Shown here piece by piece: positions 42,834 through 53,278 of a stretch of 64,000 nt of DNA (positions are counted from its first letter, which is position 1; every line of letters starts with the position of its first letter). Origin of the DNA: JBBRDU01 sp038230335 (GTDB taxonomy: Bacteria > Verrucomicrobiota > Verrucomicrobiia > Chthoniobacterales > UBA10450); NCBI GenBank assembly GCA_038230335.1, contig JBBRNL010000004.1:124001-188000 (forward strand). The letters run 5' to 3'. Position numbers and translations under genes: made by a program. Below the pieces are notes generated by a model that was not told the origin of the DNA, did no database searches, and saw only the letters and a list, made by a program, of their open reading frames with translations.

Positions 42834-42922
42834 GGTGGCGACATATGAGATTGCCGGCGGCAAAGCAAGCGCGTTCGACAGGCGTGGCGCTCTTGCTGCG
42901 ACCCACCCCTATGACCGATCGA

Positions 42923-45900
42923 TTAATTCGTCAGGGTTACTCGCACCCGCAAGAAGAGCCGGTTAGCACTGCCTGCATTTGATCGAGGCACCTGCGCCTT
43001 GATTGTCTGGACGGTTCCGTTATCGGACAGGATTACATTCGTTGGCGTCACGGACTGCCATAGGGTGAGGTCGGTAGATTGCTGGAGCGAATAAGTCAGG
43101 TCGGTCGCGCCGAGGACTTTGGTATAGGTGAGTGATAGATAGGTGGCGTCTAATGATGGGATAGGCTGATTACTCGAAGCAGGATTGTTCGGATCGCTGT
43201 TGAAGGCGTACTCGAGCAGGTTACTTAAACCATCACCGTCCGGGTTGCCCGCAATCGGCGCGTCGGCATTGCCAAGGTTCGTCAGTTTCCAGGTCTCAAA
43301 TGGGTAGAAGAGACGTTTGCTCGCCGCGCCGGCATTGTAGATTCCGTTCACTTCCTGCGCGGTGATGGCGCGGTTGTAGAGCGAAATCTCGTCCAACATT
43401 CCTTTGAAATGATTGTTGCTGGGAGCGTTTGTGTAACCGAAGACTAGCGGGTTATTGAAAGTTTCCGTGTGGCTAACGCTGACCGCGAAAAGGACGCCGT
43501 TGATGTAGACCAAGTCCACGCCGTTGTCGCAGGTGAGAGCAATGTGCGACCAGGTAGAAAGCGGAACACTGCCCACCGCCGTGGATGCTCTCTGGACGCC
43601 ACCCTGCCAATACTCAATGTGGTCGTCCTTAAAGTAGAGGTCGCCGTAGTTACTGCTTCCCCCACTATTTGAAACCAGGTGTTCGTATGCGGCGGAACGT
43701 GCCGGGAAGAGCCAGAACTCCACGCTAAATTTGGAGCCCGCATTGATAGATGGAGTAGTAACCAAGTCATCAATGCCATCGAAGCTGAAAGCGGTTCCTG
43801 CTTTGCCGGCGGCGAAGGTCGTCCCATTGGTCAGGGTCCCGTTGTTCGTGCCGATTGCGTCGAGCGCGTTGTTCTCAGCCTTCCACCAGCTGATCAATCC
43901 GGTCGGGATACGGAACGGAGAAAAGATGCGAAGGGTCAATGTCTCATCGCCGAAAGCGCTCGAAGAATCGGTGGCACGGACGACAAAATTAAATGAGCCG
44001 GTCGCGGTGGGCGTGCCGCTTAAGACACCGTTGGAGGCCAACGTTATGCCGGGCGGTAGTGCGCCGCTAAGCAGGGCATAAGTAACGGCTCCTGTTCCGC
44101 GCAAAGAGGTGATGGTTTGATTGTAACTTTGATTGATCGTGCCATCGGGCAGTTGTGGCGCCGTGTTGATGTAAGGGCCATCTGTAGTTTTGCCCGCGGC
44201 GCCGGCACTGTAGAGCGCTGCGATTTCCGCGCCTCCCAAGGCCCGGTTGTAGACCGCGATCTCGTCCAACATTCCCTTCAAATGATTGTTGCTGGCCGCG
44301 TTTGTGTAACCAAATGCCAGCGCGTTATTGAAAGTCTCGGTATGGCTACCACTGACGGCAAGGGGAACGCCGTTGATGTAAATCCGATCGACTCCGTTGT
44401 CGTAAGTAAGCGCGATGTGCGACCAACTGAATAGCGGAATTGTACCGGAGACTGTCGCGGCTCTGAGGACGTTACCCTGCCAATATTCAATGTGATTGTC
44501 TTTAAAGTAGAGGTCGCCGTAGTTCGTGCTTCCGCCACTATTTGAAACCAGATGTTCGTATCCGGCGGAACGGGTCGGAAAGAGCCAGAACTCAACACTG
44601 AACTTGGAACCCGCATTGATAGATGGAGTGGAAACCAAGTCATCAACGCCATCGAAGCTGAAAGCGGTTCCTACTTTACCGCCCGTGAACGTCGTCCCGT
44701 TAGTCAGTGTTCCGTGATTCGCCGCGATCGAATCCTGAGAATTGTTTTCACCACGCCACCAGCTGATGATCCCGGCTGGCGGAGAGACTTTGGGTAGAAC
44801 TGGAAGCGTAAACGTTAAGTCTGCCATCAGGCTATTCGCATCGGTTGCACGCACCGTGAAACTAAAGCTGCCAGCGGTGGTGGGCGTGCCGCTTAACAAC
44901 CCGCTGGAATTCAATGTGAGTCCAGGCGGCAAGGAACCGCCGACAACGGTGATGGTGATAGGCGCGGTCCCGCGCGAGGTTGCGATCTTTTGCGAATAGG
45001 GAGTTGCGACGAGCGCCTCCGGCAGGGTCCACGGGGTGTTGAAGTACGGTCCCGTGACGGTTCTGCCCGCCGACCCGGAATTGAAAATCGAAGCAATCTC
45101 GGTCGTGCTCAGGGCGCGGCTATAAATCGTTGCTTCATCGATGCGCCCTTGGTGGAAGTAGTTCGGCGTCCCGTTCTCAATGTCGGCTCCCAGAACTAGG
45201 GGACGGGTGTCGTAGCCTGGGGATTTTGTTCCCGTTCCTAGGGCGACGGTGACGCCATCTAAAAATAAAACCTGCTGCCAGGTAGCGTCATTGAAAGTGA
45301 AGGCGATGTGGTACCACCGCCCGAGAACGGGCGAGAAAGGATATTGCAGAACCGATCCGGCCCCGGCAGCATCTCCAACAAACGCTTTGAGAACACCGTT
45401 GTCGAGATAGACGCCATACGAATCGAGGGTGCCGGCTCCGAATGGTTTGGCGATGATCACGCGGACGCCATTCGAGGCTGTAAACAGGACCCAGGCCTCG
45501 AGGGTGAGGGAAACGGGTCGGAGCGAGGGCGAGTCAGGAATATTGACGTAATCATTAGCGCCATCGAGCGCGAACGCCTGGCCTACCCTTCCTGGTGCAA
45601 ACGTGGTGCCGTTGGTAAGCGTTCCGTGATTGGCGCCGATGGCGTCGCTTGCGTTATTTTCGGCACGCCACCAGCTAACCAATCCCGGCAGCGGAGGCGG
45701 TGACGCGTAGACGGCAAGAGTGAAGACCTGCTCGGCGATCAGAGCGGAAGCGTCCGCGAGCCGAACGGTGAAATTGTAGGTGCCAGGAGTTGTCGGTGTT
45801 CCACTGAGCAGACCGACCGAACTGAGAGAGAGACCTGGAGGCAAAGAACCGTTCGTGACGGAGTAGGTGGTCGCGCCAGAGGTTCGAAGCGCGGTCATGG

Positions 45901-48343
45901 TCTGCGAGTAAACCTGACCTACATATCCATCCGGCAAAGCGCTCGGCGTATTTATGATCGGTCCGGCCGTGGTCTTGCCCGCGAGGCCGGCATTGAAGAT
46001 GGCCGCCACTTCGGTCGCAGCCAAGGCGCGACTGGTGAGGGTAACTTCATCAATCACGGAGTCACTCGACCGGGCGACAAAGGAGTGGCGGCCAATGGCT
46101 GCACTGTCGTTCGTATAGATGATTGTCTTTGGAACGAAAGTTGACGCTGAGGCAGCCAGATTGCCGTTAACATACAAATTCAGCGTGTCGCCACTCCATG
46201 TCATTGCGACGTGGTACCACTGATTGAAGGCATATGTGTTCGTACTCTGAAGGTTCATCGTTGTGCTATCGGTGAACTGTATATTCGCCGTGAACCTCCC
46301 AGTGTTCCCTGGACCAAGGAGCGCATAAGAAACTGGTGCGCCGGACACGCTACCCCGATCCTTAGTGAAAATCACGGAGCCCAGAGAATCATTAAAGGTG
46401 CCAACCGTGCGCGGGTAAACCCACGCGTCGACGGACAGAGTTTGTGGCTGGAGAGTCGCGCTGTTCGGCACAAGCACACATTGGTTGGATCCGTTGAAGT
46501 TGAAGGCCTGGCCTACTTTGCCTGTCGTAAACGTCACTCCGTTCTGCAAGGTGCCGTGATTTGTGCCGAAGGAATCCTGGGCGTCATTTTCCCCGCGCCA
46601 CCATGACGTCAAACCCGCAGGTGGCGTCAGAGGCGCAGATACTTTGAGACTGAATATTTGTTCAAACGATTGGCCGACCGCATCGGTTACGCGCACGCTG
46701 AAAAAGTAGGTCCCCGCTATAGTAGGAGTTCCGCTGATGAGACCTGTCGCCGAAAGCGACAAGCCCGGCGGCAATGCACTCGTCCCGAGTGAATAAGTCA
46801 GTGGAGCGGCGCCCAAAGTGGCGACTAGCTGTTGCGAGTAAGAGTTACCTAGGGCGGCCTCCGGAAGTTGTGATGGCGAAGTGAAGTAAGGTGCAGCGGT
46901 TTTACCCGCGGGGCCGCCAGCATTGATGGCAAAGATTTCATCGACTGTCAGGGCGCGATTGTAGAGCGCCGGTTCGTCCATCAGCCCGGAATACGAGTTT
47001 CCCCCAGGCCGAGAACCCAGATAGAGATCGGAGGTCGTGTTCGGAACAAAGCTGCCCCAGTTCGCCGTGGCCACGACCGCGCCGTTAAGAAACAACTTAC
47101 CGACTCCCGAAGTCCGATCGTAGGTGACGGCGACATGCTGCCATGCGGTTGTGCTGAGCAGGCCGGCTGGCGAGAAGACAAAGTGATCGACGTTATTGAT
47201 ATCTTTGAGGTTGGTATACAGACAGCCTGGTCCACCCAGGCCGCTAAAGCTGGTGCTACTCCAAAAATGCGCGCCCCAACCGGAGGCGGAGCCGTTGTTC
47301 CATTCTGCGATCGGTCGCTCGGTGAGATCAGTTGGCTTGATCCATGCCTCGATGGTCATCCCGCTCCCAGGGCCAACGTTTAATGTCGGAGAAGAATTAA
47401 CTTTAACCTGTTGAGTAGTGGCGGTGAAATTAAATGCTTGTCCTACTTCGCCGGTAGCGAAGGAAACTCCATTTATTAATGCGCCATTGTTGTTTCCAAT
47501 CGTATCCAAAGCGTTGTTCTCCGCGCGCCACCATGAGACAACCCCGGCCGGTATCGGGGTGCTGATGAAGTGAGCCTTTACCGTCTTGCTCGCACTCATC
47601 GTGAGCGTCTCTGGATTGGTTTGCGTGGTGAGGGCGCCGCTCCAGCCATGGAACGTGTTGGGCGGGTTAGCTATCGCCGTAAGGGTAACAACTTCGCCGA
47701 GGTTGTAGCTAACTTTCGTCGGCGAGGTCGCGACCGCGCCACCTCCGTCGGTAATGATCGTTAACCGCGGCCGAAGCGAAGCATTGCTATTCGGATTCGT
47801 TCCATCACGGAATTCGTCGAGATTAGAAACGCCATCGTTGTCGAAGTCGCCGGTCGCGCTCTGGGTTAGATTTCCAAAATTCGTTTGCTCCCAGGAATCA
47901 GCCAGACCGTCGCGGTCCGAGTCAATAAAGAGCGTCGCGTTTGCGCTGGTCGCATTCCCGGCGCTGTTCGTGACCACCACTGAGTACTGCCCTTCGTTGC
48001 CTGCGCTGACATTGGTTAGGACTAACGAGTCACTCGTCGCCCCGCTGATCGGGTTGCCATTGAATCGCCATTGATAAGTGACCCCCTGGCTGTCCACGAC
48101 AACAACAGAGAAGGACGCAAGCCTCCCCGGTTCGACGATTTGTGATTGTGGCTGGGTCTGAATTTGCGGCGCCAACAATCCACCGGAGGCTTTGCTTAGA
48201 AGATTGCCGCTAAGATCGCTGGTAAATCTTGATCCTTGCGCCCTCGCCGACGGCGCTACGCTGATGCAGAGGGCAAGCAGGAGAACCACCGTCGCCAGCC
48301 GCGGGATTGCTAACCCGTTCCGCTTTATCAACTGGCGCGACAT
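42923..48343 (-). CDS. Giant exported LamG/Ig-like protein
   Basis: The 1806-residue protein has a signal peptide (residues 1-36). An Ig-like domain (about 50-140), a calcium-type repeat (DSDRDGLADSWE, DFDNDGVSNLDE) and a cell-wall-type repeat follow. Then come five LamG modules starting near residues 264, 576, 884, 1190 and 1481. Each opens with a variant of SWWR(A/G)EN, and the last four are preceded by a putative-Ig module with the SGTPT(I/T)(A/P)G pattern. It ends in a second calcium-type repeat (NPDGDGLSNLLEYAF) and has no sorting signal. Such proteins bind glycans or cell surfaces. It is 8 bp downstream of the RHS gene stop; a TTG at 48361 would overlap it. Confidence 0.9.
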   Translation of the reverse strand: MSRQLIKRNGLAIPRLATVVLLLALCISVAPSARAQGSRFTSDLSGNLLSKASGGLLAPQIQTQPQSQIVEPGRLASFSVVVVDSQGVTYQWRFNGNPISGATSDSLVLTNVSAGNEGQYSVVVTNSAGNATSANATLFIDSDRDGLADSWEQTNFGNLTQSATGDFDNDGVSNLDEFRDGTNPNSNASLRPRLTIITDGGGAVATSPTKVSYNLGEVVTLTAIANPPNTFHGWSGALTTQTNPETLTMSASKTVKAHFISTPIPAGVVSWWRAENNALDTIGNNNGALINGVSFATGEVGQAFNFTATTQQVKVNSSPTLNVGPGSGMTIEAWIKPTDLTERPIAEWNNGSASGWGAHFWSSTSFSGLGGPGCLYTNLKDINNVDHFVFSPAGLLSTTAWQHVAVTYDRTSGVGKLFLNGAVVATANWGSFVPNTTSDLYLGSRPGGNSYSGLMDEPALYNRALTVDEIFAINAGGPAGKTAAPYFTSPSQLPEAALGNSYSQQLVATLGAAPLTYSLGTSALPPGLSLSATGLISGTPTIAGTYFFSVRVTDAVGQSFEQIFSLKVSAPLTPPAGLTSWWRGENDAQDSFGTNHGTLQNGVTFTTGKVGQAFNFNGSNQCVLVPNSATLQPQTLSVDAWVYPRTVGTFNDSLGSVIFTKDRGSVSGAPVSYALLGPGNTGRFTANIQFTDSTTMNLQSTNTYAFNQWYHVAMTWSGDTLNLYVNGNLAASASTFVPKTIIYTNDSAAIGRHSFVARSSDSVIDEVTLTSRALAATEVAAIFNAGLAGKTTAGPIINTPSALPDGYVGQVYSQTMTALRTSGATTYSVTNGSLPPGLSLSSVGLLSGTPTTPGTYNFTVRLADASALIAEQVFTLAVYASPPPLPGLVSWWRAENNASDAIGANHGTLTNGTTFAPGRVGQAFALDGANDYVNIPDSPSLRPVSLTLEAWVLFTASNGVRVIIAKPFGAGTLDSYGVYLDNGVLKAFVGDAAGAGSVLQYPFSPVLGRWYHIAFTFNDATWQQVLFLDGVTVALGTGTKSPGYDTRPLVLGADIENGTPNYFHQGRIDEATIYSRALSTTEIASIFNSGSAGRTVTGPYFNTPWTLPEALVATPYSQKIATSRGTAPITITVVGGSLPPGLTLNSSGLLSGTPTTAGSFSFTVRATDANSLMADLTFTLPVLPKVSPPAGIISWWRGENNSQDSIAANHGTLTNGTTFTGGKVGTAFSFDGVDDLVSTPSINAGSKFSVEFWLFPTRSAGYEHLVSNSGGSTNYGDLYFKDNHIEYWQGNVLRAATVSGTIPLFSWSHIALTYDNGVDRIYINGVPLAVSGSHTETFNNALAFGYTNAASNNHLKGMLDEIAVYNRALGGAEIAALYSAGAAGKTTDGPYINTAPQLPDGTINQSYNQTITSLRGTGAVTYALLSGALPPGITLASNGVLSGTPTATGSFNFVVRATDSSSAFGDETLTLRIFSPFRIPTGLISWWKAENNALDAIGTNNGTLTNGTTFAAGKAGTAFSFDGIDDLVTTPSINAGSKFSVEFWLFPARSAAYEHLVSNSGGSSNYGDLYFKDDHIEYWQGGVQRASTAVGSVPLSTWSHIALTCDNGVDLVYINGVLFAVSVSHTETFNNPLVFGYTNAPSNNHFKGMLDEISLYNRAITAQEVNGIYNAGAASKRLFYPFETWKLTNLGNADAPIAGNPDGDGLSNLLEYAFNSDPNNPASSNQPIPSLDATYLSLTYTKVLGATDLTYSLQQSTDLTLWQSVTPTNVILSDNGTVQTIKAQVPRSNAGSANRLFLRVRVTLTN
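43388..44760 (-). repeat. Tandem 873-bp internal duplication in the LamG gene
   Basis: The DNA for the last two LamG modules is almost repeated. The string CTCGTCCAACATTCC begins at 43388 and again at 44261, and CCACCAGCTGAT at 43883 and again at 44756; both offsets are 873 bp (291 codons). Protein segments SINAGSKFSVEFWLFP and YEHLVSNSGGS are identical or nearly so. This points to a recent in-frame duplication. Confidence 0.8.
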
Positions 48344-48351
48344 ATTGATCG

Positions 48352-51300
48352 TTAAGGACAAGGCTTCGGCTTCGGCGGTTTCCCGGGCGGTTTTTTTCCC
48401 GGTTTCGGCGGTTTTTTTCCGGGCTTCGGCGGCTTCCTGGGATGCGGGCCGTCGGGCTTCGGGGGCGGTCCCGGATGCGGATCGGCTGGAGCTGGAGGCG
48501 GAGCGGGAGCGGGAGCCGGGGCTGGGGCCGGGGCTGGAGGTGCAGGCGCGGGCGCGGGCGCAGGCGCAGGCGCGGGCGGCCCGGGGGCGGGCAGACGAAA
48601 AGGCCCGAAATCTGGAGACGGTTCTTTTCGATTGTCATAATTGTCACGCGCCCAGCTTCCATCTCTTTTGGCCTCGAGTGCGAGCAGGCCTGCCGCGAGG
48701 GCAACTGCATCCAAAGGACTTCCTGCGAGCGCTGCAGCTCCGTAAAAATCAATTAAAGCCTTCCTATCTCGATTATAGTCAGCCGCACTATACGGATCAC
48801 GACCGTCAGGATCGAAATAATTGACCGGGTCATTGTAAGCGTAGTTGAAAAGATTGGAGGCAAGGGCCACTTCCGCGCCCGGATAGCTATCACGTGAGAG
48901 CCAGCGGCCGAGGCGCGGATCGTAGGCGCGATACCACGTGAGACACAACCCGGTCGGCAGGTGCGTGAGATGCCCGGTGAAGCCAAAGTCCGCGTCGAGA
49001 TCGCCGCTCACCTTTGTCCGCGCCCCGTAGGGCTCGTATTCGTAACGCGCCCGCACGTTACCTGCCTCATCCAAGAGCTCGCGGATCGAGCCCAAGTGAT
49101 CCTTGGTGTAGAAATACTTTCCCGTTGAGGCTCCCGCCTCCACTTTTACGCCTTGTGGAAAGAAGCGTTTCACCACGCTGCCTGCCGCCGTCCGCTCTTC
49201 GCAGATGGCGCCGTCGCACCAGACGAATCGCCGATTGCTGGTTTCGACGGCGTTGTTCAGCTCGCGGATACCGACCCGGCGATCAAGACCGTCATACGCA
49301 AATTCGGTTCTTAGGTTCCCGATGTTGATGGCCGCCAGCCGTTTCTCCGCATCCCACTCGTAGGTGGTAGCAGTCACCGGGCTGTTGTTCACGCTGGTGA
49401 GTTCGTTGAGCGCATTGTAACTGGCGGTCCGCGGGGCTCCGCCATCCACTTGCTCACTCGTGCGGTTTTGCCCGGGATCATAGGCGTAGGCAAAAGTCTT
49501 CACCACCGCGGCATTTTGCGAACCGGTTGCGGAGGTCAGCTCGTTCCCAGGGTTATAGCCGAGCGCAAAGTTGACGGGACTCGCCGTCCCGGCCTGCTGC
49601 GACCAGCTCGTTAACCGATTGCGGGTGGAATCGTGAGTATACAGAAATTCCGAAAGCGCGGTGCTCGCGCGGGTGTGCGTGATCCGATTCAGCCGCCGAT
49701 CATTCGAGTTGCCGTCGTAGGCCAGCGACCACGCCTGACCGTTGGGATAGCCGACTGAAAGCAGACGTGCGGAGGGTCCGTCATAACCAAAGGTGAAGGC
49801 CCCGAGCGCGTTCGTTATCCCGGTGACACGCCCCGCGGGATCGAGGGTCGTCTGCCAGGGCTCGCCGCCGATGGCTTTGCCGACCGACCGACCCAAGGCG
49901 TCGTACGAGTAAGTGATGGTGTCGTTAGGCAACGGGCCATCAATGCTCGCCAAGGCGCCAGCCCCGAGGGTTGGGCTCGAGCCGATGGGCAAATAGCTGT
50001 ACTGCGTGGTCCCACTTCCATCGGTCATCGACACAGCGCGATCATAATTCGCATCGTAGGTAAAAGTGACGGAGGGCGTGGCCACGGTCGCATTCGGATA
50101 AGAGATCGACTTCAGGTTATCGTCCCGCTCGTAGCTGTATTGCGTCACCTGCAACTTCTCGTCCACCCGTTCTCGAAGCCGGCTGGTCGCCTTTTCGTAG
50201 AAGTAAGATTCCTTCGTGCGGTCGGGATAGATCTTGGCGGTCTGCCGATCCTGCACATCGTTCTCCCACTGAGTCGTGCGGCCCATTGGATCGGTCATAC
50301 TTTTCATGCCGCCGCACTTACACCATTCGTAACGGGTGACTCGATTCAACGGATCGGTGCGTTTACTCATCTCACGGAGGGGCGTGTACTCGAAAAACGT
50401 CTTTCGATCCGCGCGATCGCGAAACTCCGTGACATCCAGATTGGTATAAGTCAGCTGCTCGAAACTCGAATCAGGAAAAGTAGTTTTGGTCGCCCGGTCG
50501 AGCGCGTCGTAATCATACGTCAAGGTATAGCCGCTTTCGTTAGTCAGCGTGCGCAAGCGGCCAAAACCATCGTAGGTGTAGTTGATCGAATCGGCTGTTC
50601 CGGCGAGTGGCCCGTCGATCGTCAAAAGATAACCATTGGCATCATAACCGTAGGTCGTGGTTTCATTCTTGGCGTTTGTTTGGGTCAGCAGCTGTCCGCG
50701 GGCATTGTAGGTATAAGTGCTGGTTTGCCCGGCGGCATCCTTCCCTGTCAGCGGCAAATGCTGCGCATTATAAGTACTCTCTGAAAGTCGCTCGTTGAGA
50801 CCACCGCGGGTCTGGCGCGTTTCGAGCAGATCAATTCCGTTCGCGGCATAAACAGAGGAGAACGTTCGCCCGACCGGATCAATCTGCTTCGTGACGTGCC
50901 CGAAGTTGTCGTACTCATAGGTGTAAAGTTGGGTCGTCCCATCGTCGAGCACGCGCCCGATATGAGTCGGGGTGTTAGTCGTTCCAACGAAGATGGAATC
51001 TCCCTGCCCCGAATAATCGTACCAGATCCGACCTTCCAACGCCTCTTTCTCGCTTTCCAAGATCCCGGCCGCTGATGTCCCGTCGGCGGTATGAAGCCAG
51101 TGGTAGATCCTGGCCTTGGTGTAATCGGGATAGCCTGCGGCGTAGGCGTTCCGACTCCAGTAGAAAGTATTTCGATACGACATGTAGTCGTTGTGCGTGT
51201 TCATCCCGGCGGGCAATTGGTTCGCGGCGACTGATTGGGGAATGCCGAGGTTGGTCGCTTGATTGAACTCAATGCGGTCGCGCTCGCCATTCGGATAAAT

Positions 51301-53259
51301 GGTATCCAGGGAGGCAGTCGTACCGCTCTCTGCCCTAACAAATGTGGTTGTGCCGTACGGAGTCGTCATCGAATTGATGAAATCGCTCGTCGTTTCGTAG
51401 GCGAACTGCGAAACGATCCCAATCACGTCCGTGATCTTGATCAGCCGTCCCGAGGTATCGTATTCGAAGGTGGCAAAGCGCCCGAAGGGATCGGTGATCT
51501 TGGTAACTTTGTAGATATCGGACGGATTCGTGTAGGTGAAGGTGCTCACCTGACCGATGGCGTCAGTGACCGCTACGATTCGAAAGTTGGAATCGTAAGT
51601 TAGCGAGACGGTGTTACCGAAAGGATCGACTAATTGACTAAGAAAAACCCGGCGGGTGGATCCGGTCGAGCCGTCCGACAGGCCGAAAATCTTTTTCGAT
51701 CCATCCGATGAGGTCAACTCGTAGGTCGATGGAGAGGTCCGGACCAGCCGGTCCTGCTCGTACTGCTGATAAGCGAAAGTTTGGGTTGAGCTGTTAAAGC
51801 CGGTGAAAACCCGGGTGCCGCCGCCACGCATGTAATACTTCACATCCGCGGCCGTGCTGAATGGGCTGTCCGTTATAAAAGAGAGCCATTCGAAGGTCCA
51901 CTTCGGGCCAAAGTTTGGATAGGAGAAGGCCGTGGGCTGGTTCGCCTCGCGCTGGTTATAAGTTACCTGAAACGAAATCTCTTCCCCAACCGGCGGTGAA
52001 TAACCCACCGGTTGGTCTATGATGTTCAAGCTGACGAGCATGAGATGAGCGCTCGCGACAGCCATCCCCTTTTTCGGGCAGGGCGCCGGCGGCTTGGGGT
52101 CATTAGGACCATCCGGGTTGGGATCGTGGCCGCCCACGTTTCCTTTCCCCCAGATTTTTCCGCCCTCGCCAGGATCGACAGTGCGCCAGCCCACCGGCAA
52201 TTCGCCGGGAGCGACCAGGAAGTATCCGCTGGTCTCCGCGTCCAACGCCGTGCGCGTGGCCCAGACATCATTTTGGAACGTCGGATCCTGAATCAGGTAC
52301 CGGTCGCCCTCCTGGCGAATAATCGCTGCGTAATGACCCACTTTCCAATGAACGACCGACGGGACCACGATGGGCGCGCCATTTTCACGAAACGCCATTT
52401 GATAGTTGAGCCCGATTTTTGTCGACAGCTCAGCCACCTGCGGAAGCGAAAACCCCTTCTGCGTGGAGGCCGCTTTAATAATCGTCGTGTCGCCGGCATT
52501 CTTCGGGTCGATCGATAACTTGATGCGGTGAAGCGCGAGCGGTCCGCATTTGAACGCGATTTCGGGGCGCTCCTTCATGTTGGCCAAGCCCGTGCGTGCT
52601 CCCGAGATTTTTTCGCTGCTCGGTCCGACGAATACTCGCGCTTCGACTGAATGGAGCAGCGGCTCTAAATCTTCCATACGCCCGAGCCGCGCATGCATGC
52701 AGGCCAGTTCCCCAGCGGCGCGATCTCCGATGCCTTTGCCTTTTGCATCCGTCGCATCCTTGGCCAGCGCCCATGCTTCAGCCCACGCTTCGAGCGCAAG
52801 CGAGTAGTGAGCGGTATTGTAATATTCCAGACCCAGGTCGGTGAGCAGAGCCGCGCGCCAGGCCGACTTCGGATGTTTTTCGAGGTAACCGGTTAGGCTG
52901 GCGAAGTCATCCGGCCCGGAACGATTCGAATAGGCGCGCAAGGCTGAGACAAGATCGACGTTCTCGGATTCGTTAGGCTGTCCGCCGATCGGCACGAGCG
53001 GCTCTGCAAAAATCCTGGCTCGGAAAATTTCCTCCACCGTCGGCTTGGCGGAAAACTGCAAACCGCCTTTTGGTGGGTCGACCTTGGGAACCGTGCGGTT
53101 GATCTTGATTCCCGTCGCCGGCTGCTCGGCGTTGGCCGACCCTTTAGCCTTGTTGGCCGCCGGCGCTGGCGCCGACATCAACACCAAACCTGCAAAGCAA
53201 TAAGCGAAAGCTATTTGCCTCGCTCCTCTTAATCGAAATCGCTTCATACAATACTTCAT
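48352..53259 (-). CDS. RHS-repeat protein with an N-terminal C39-type peptidase domain
   Basis: The 1635-residue protein has a signal-like N-terminus (CFAGLVLMSAPAPA). A helical part (about 100-235) leads into a C39-type cysteine-peptidase domain with Cys238 in FKCGPLALHRI, His309 in HWKVGHYAAI and Asp325 in YLIQDPTF. Some 1000 residues of YD/RHS repeats follow. The RHS core (about 1383-1500) has DHLGSIRELLDEAGNVRARY and ends LFNYAYNDPVNYFDPDGRDPY. After the core come about 55 residues and an ~80-residue Pro/Ala then Pro/Lys/Gly tail ending KPKPCP. No toxin domain or immunity gene is recognisable. It shares its promoter element with the small-protein genes. Confidence 0.9.
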   Translation of the reverse strand: MKYCMKRFRLRGARQIAFAYCFAGLVLMSAPAPAANKAKGSANAEQPATGIKINRTVPKVDPPKGGLQFSAKPTVEEIFRARIFAEPLVPIGGQPNESENVDLVSALRAYSNRSGPDDFASLTGYLEKHPKSAWRAALLTDLGLEYYNTAHYSLALEAWAEAWALAKDATDAKGKGIGDRAAGELACMHARLGRMEDLEPLLHSVEARVFVGPSSEKISGARTGLANMKERPEIAFKCGPLALHRIKLSIDPKNAGDTTIIKAASTQKGFSLPQVAELSTKIGLNYQMAFRENGAPIVVPSVVHWKVGHYAAIIRQEGDRYLIQDPTFQNDVWATRTALDAETSGYFLVAPGELPVGWRTVDPGEGGKIWGKGNVGGHDPNPDGPNDPKPPAPCPKKGMAVASAHLMLVSLNIIDQPVGYSPPVGEEISFQVTYNQREANQPTAFSYPNFGPKWTFEWLSFITDSPFSTAADVKYYMRGGGTRVFTGFNSSTQTFAYQQYEQDRLVRTSPSTYELTSSDGSKKIFGLSDGSTGSTRRVFLSQLVDPFGNTVSLTYDSNFRIVAVTDAIGQVSTFTYTNPSDIYKVTKITDPFGRFATFEYDTSGRLIKITDVIGIVSQFAYETTSDFINSMTTPYGTTTFVRAESGTTASLDTIYPNGERDRIEFNQATNLGIPQSVAANQLPAGMNTHNDYMSYRNTFYWSRNAYAAGYPDYTKARIYHWLHTADGTSAAGILESEKEALEGRIWYDYSGQGDSIFVGTTNTPTHIGRVLDDGTTQLYTYEYDNFGHVTKQIDPVGRTFSSVYAANGIDLLETRQTRGGLNERLSESTYNAQHLPLTGKDAAGQTSTYTYNARGQLLTQTNAKNETTTYGYDANGYLLTIDGPLAGTADSINYTYDGFGRLRTLTNESGYTLTYDYDALDRATKTTFPDSSFEQLTYTNLDVTEFRDRADRKTFFEYTPLREMSKRTDPLNRVTRYEWCKCGGMKSMTDPMGRTTQWENDVQDRQTAKIYPDRTKESYFYEKATSRLRERVDEKLQVTQYSYERDDNLKSISYPNATVATPSVTFTYDANYDRAVSMTDGSGTTQYSYLPIGSSPTLGAGALASIDGPLPNDTITYSYDALGRSVGKAIGGEPWQTTLDPAGRVTGITNALGAFTFGYDGPSARLLSVGYPNGQAWSLAYDGNSNDRRLNRITHTRASTALSEFLYTHDSTRNRLTSWSQQAGTASPVNFALGYNPGNELTSATGSQNAAVVKTFAYAYDPGQNRTSEQVDGGAPRTASYNALNELTSVNNSPVTATTYEWDAEKRLAAINIGNLRTEFAYDGLDRRVGIRELNNAVETSNRRFVWCDGAICEERTAAGSVVKRFFPQGVKVEAGASTGKYFYTKDHLGSIRELLDEAGNVRARYEYEPYGARTKVSGDLDADFGFTGHLTHLPTGLCLTWYRAYDPRLGRWLSRDSYPGAEVALASNLFNYAYNDPVNYFDPDGRDPYSAADYNRDRKALIDFYGAAALAGSPLDAVALAAGLLALEAKRDGSWARDNYDNRKEPSPDFGPFRLPAPGPPAPAPAPAPAPAPPAPAPAPAPAPAPPPAPADPHPGPPPKPDGPHPRKPPKPGKKPPKPGKKPPGKPPKPKPCP

Positions 53260-53278
53260 GAGTTCGCTCTAATGGTCA

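Noticed and set aside
42923..48343. CRISPR-like array in the LamG gene
   Set aside because: The repeats are long coding modules with divergence, not short identical repeats with spacers.
48352..53259. Polymorphic toxin/immunity pair at the RHS gene
   Set aside because: The tail after the core has no toxin motif and the next gene is a LamG protein, not a small immunity gene.
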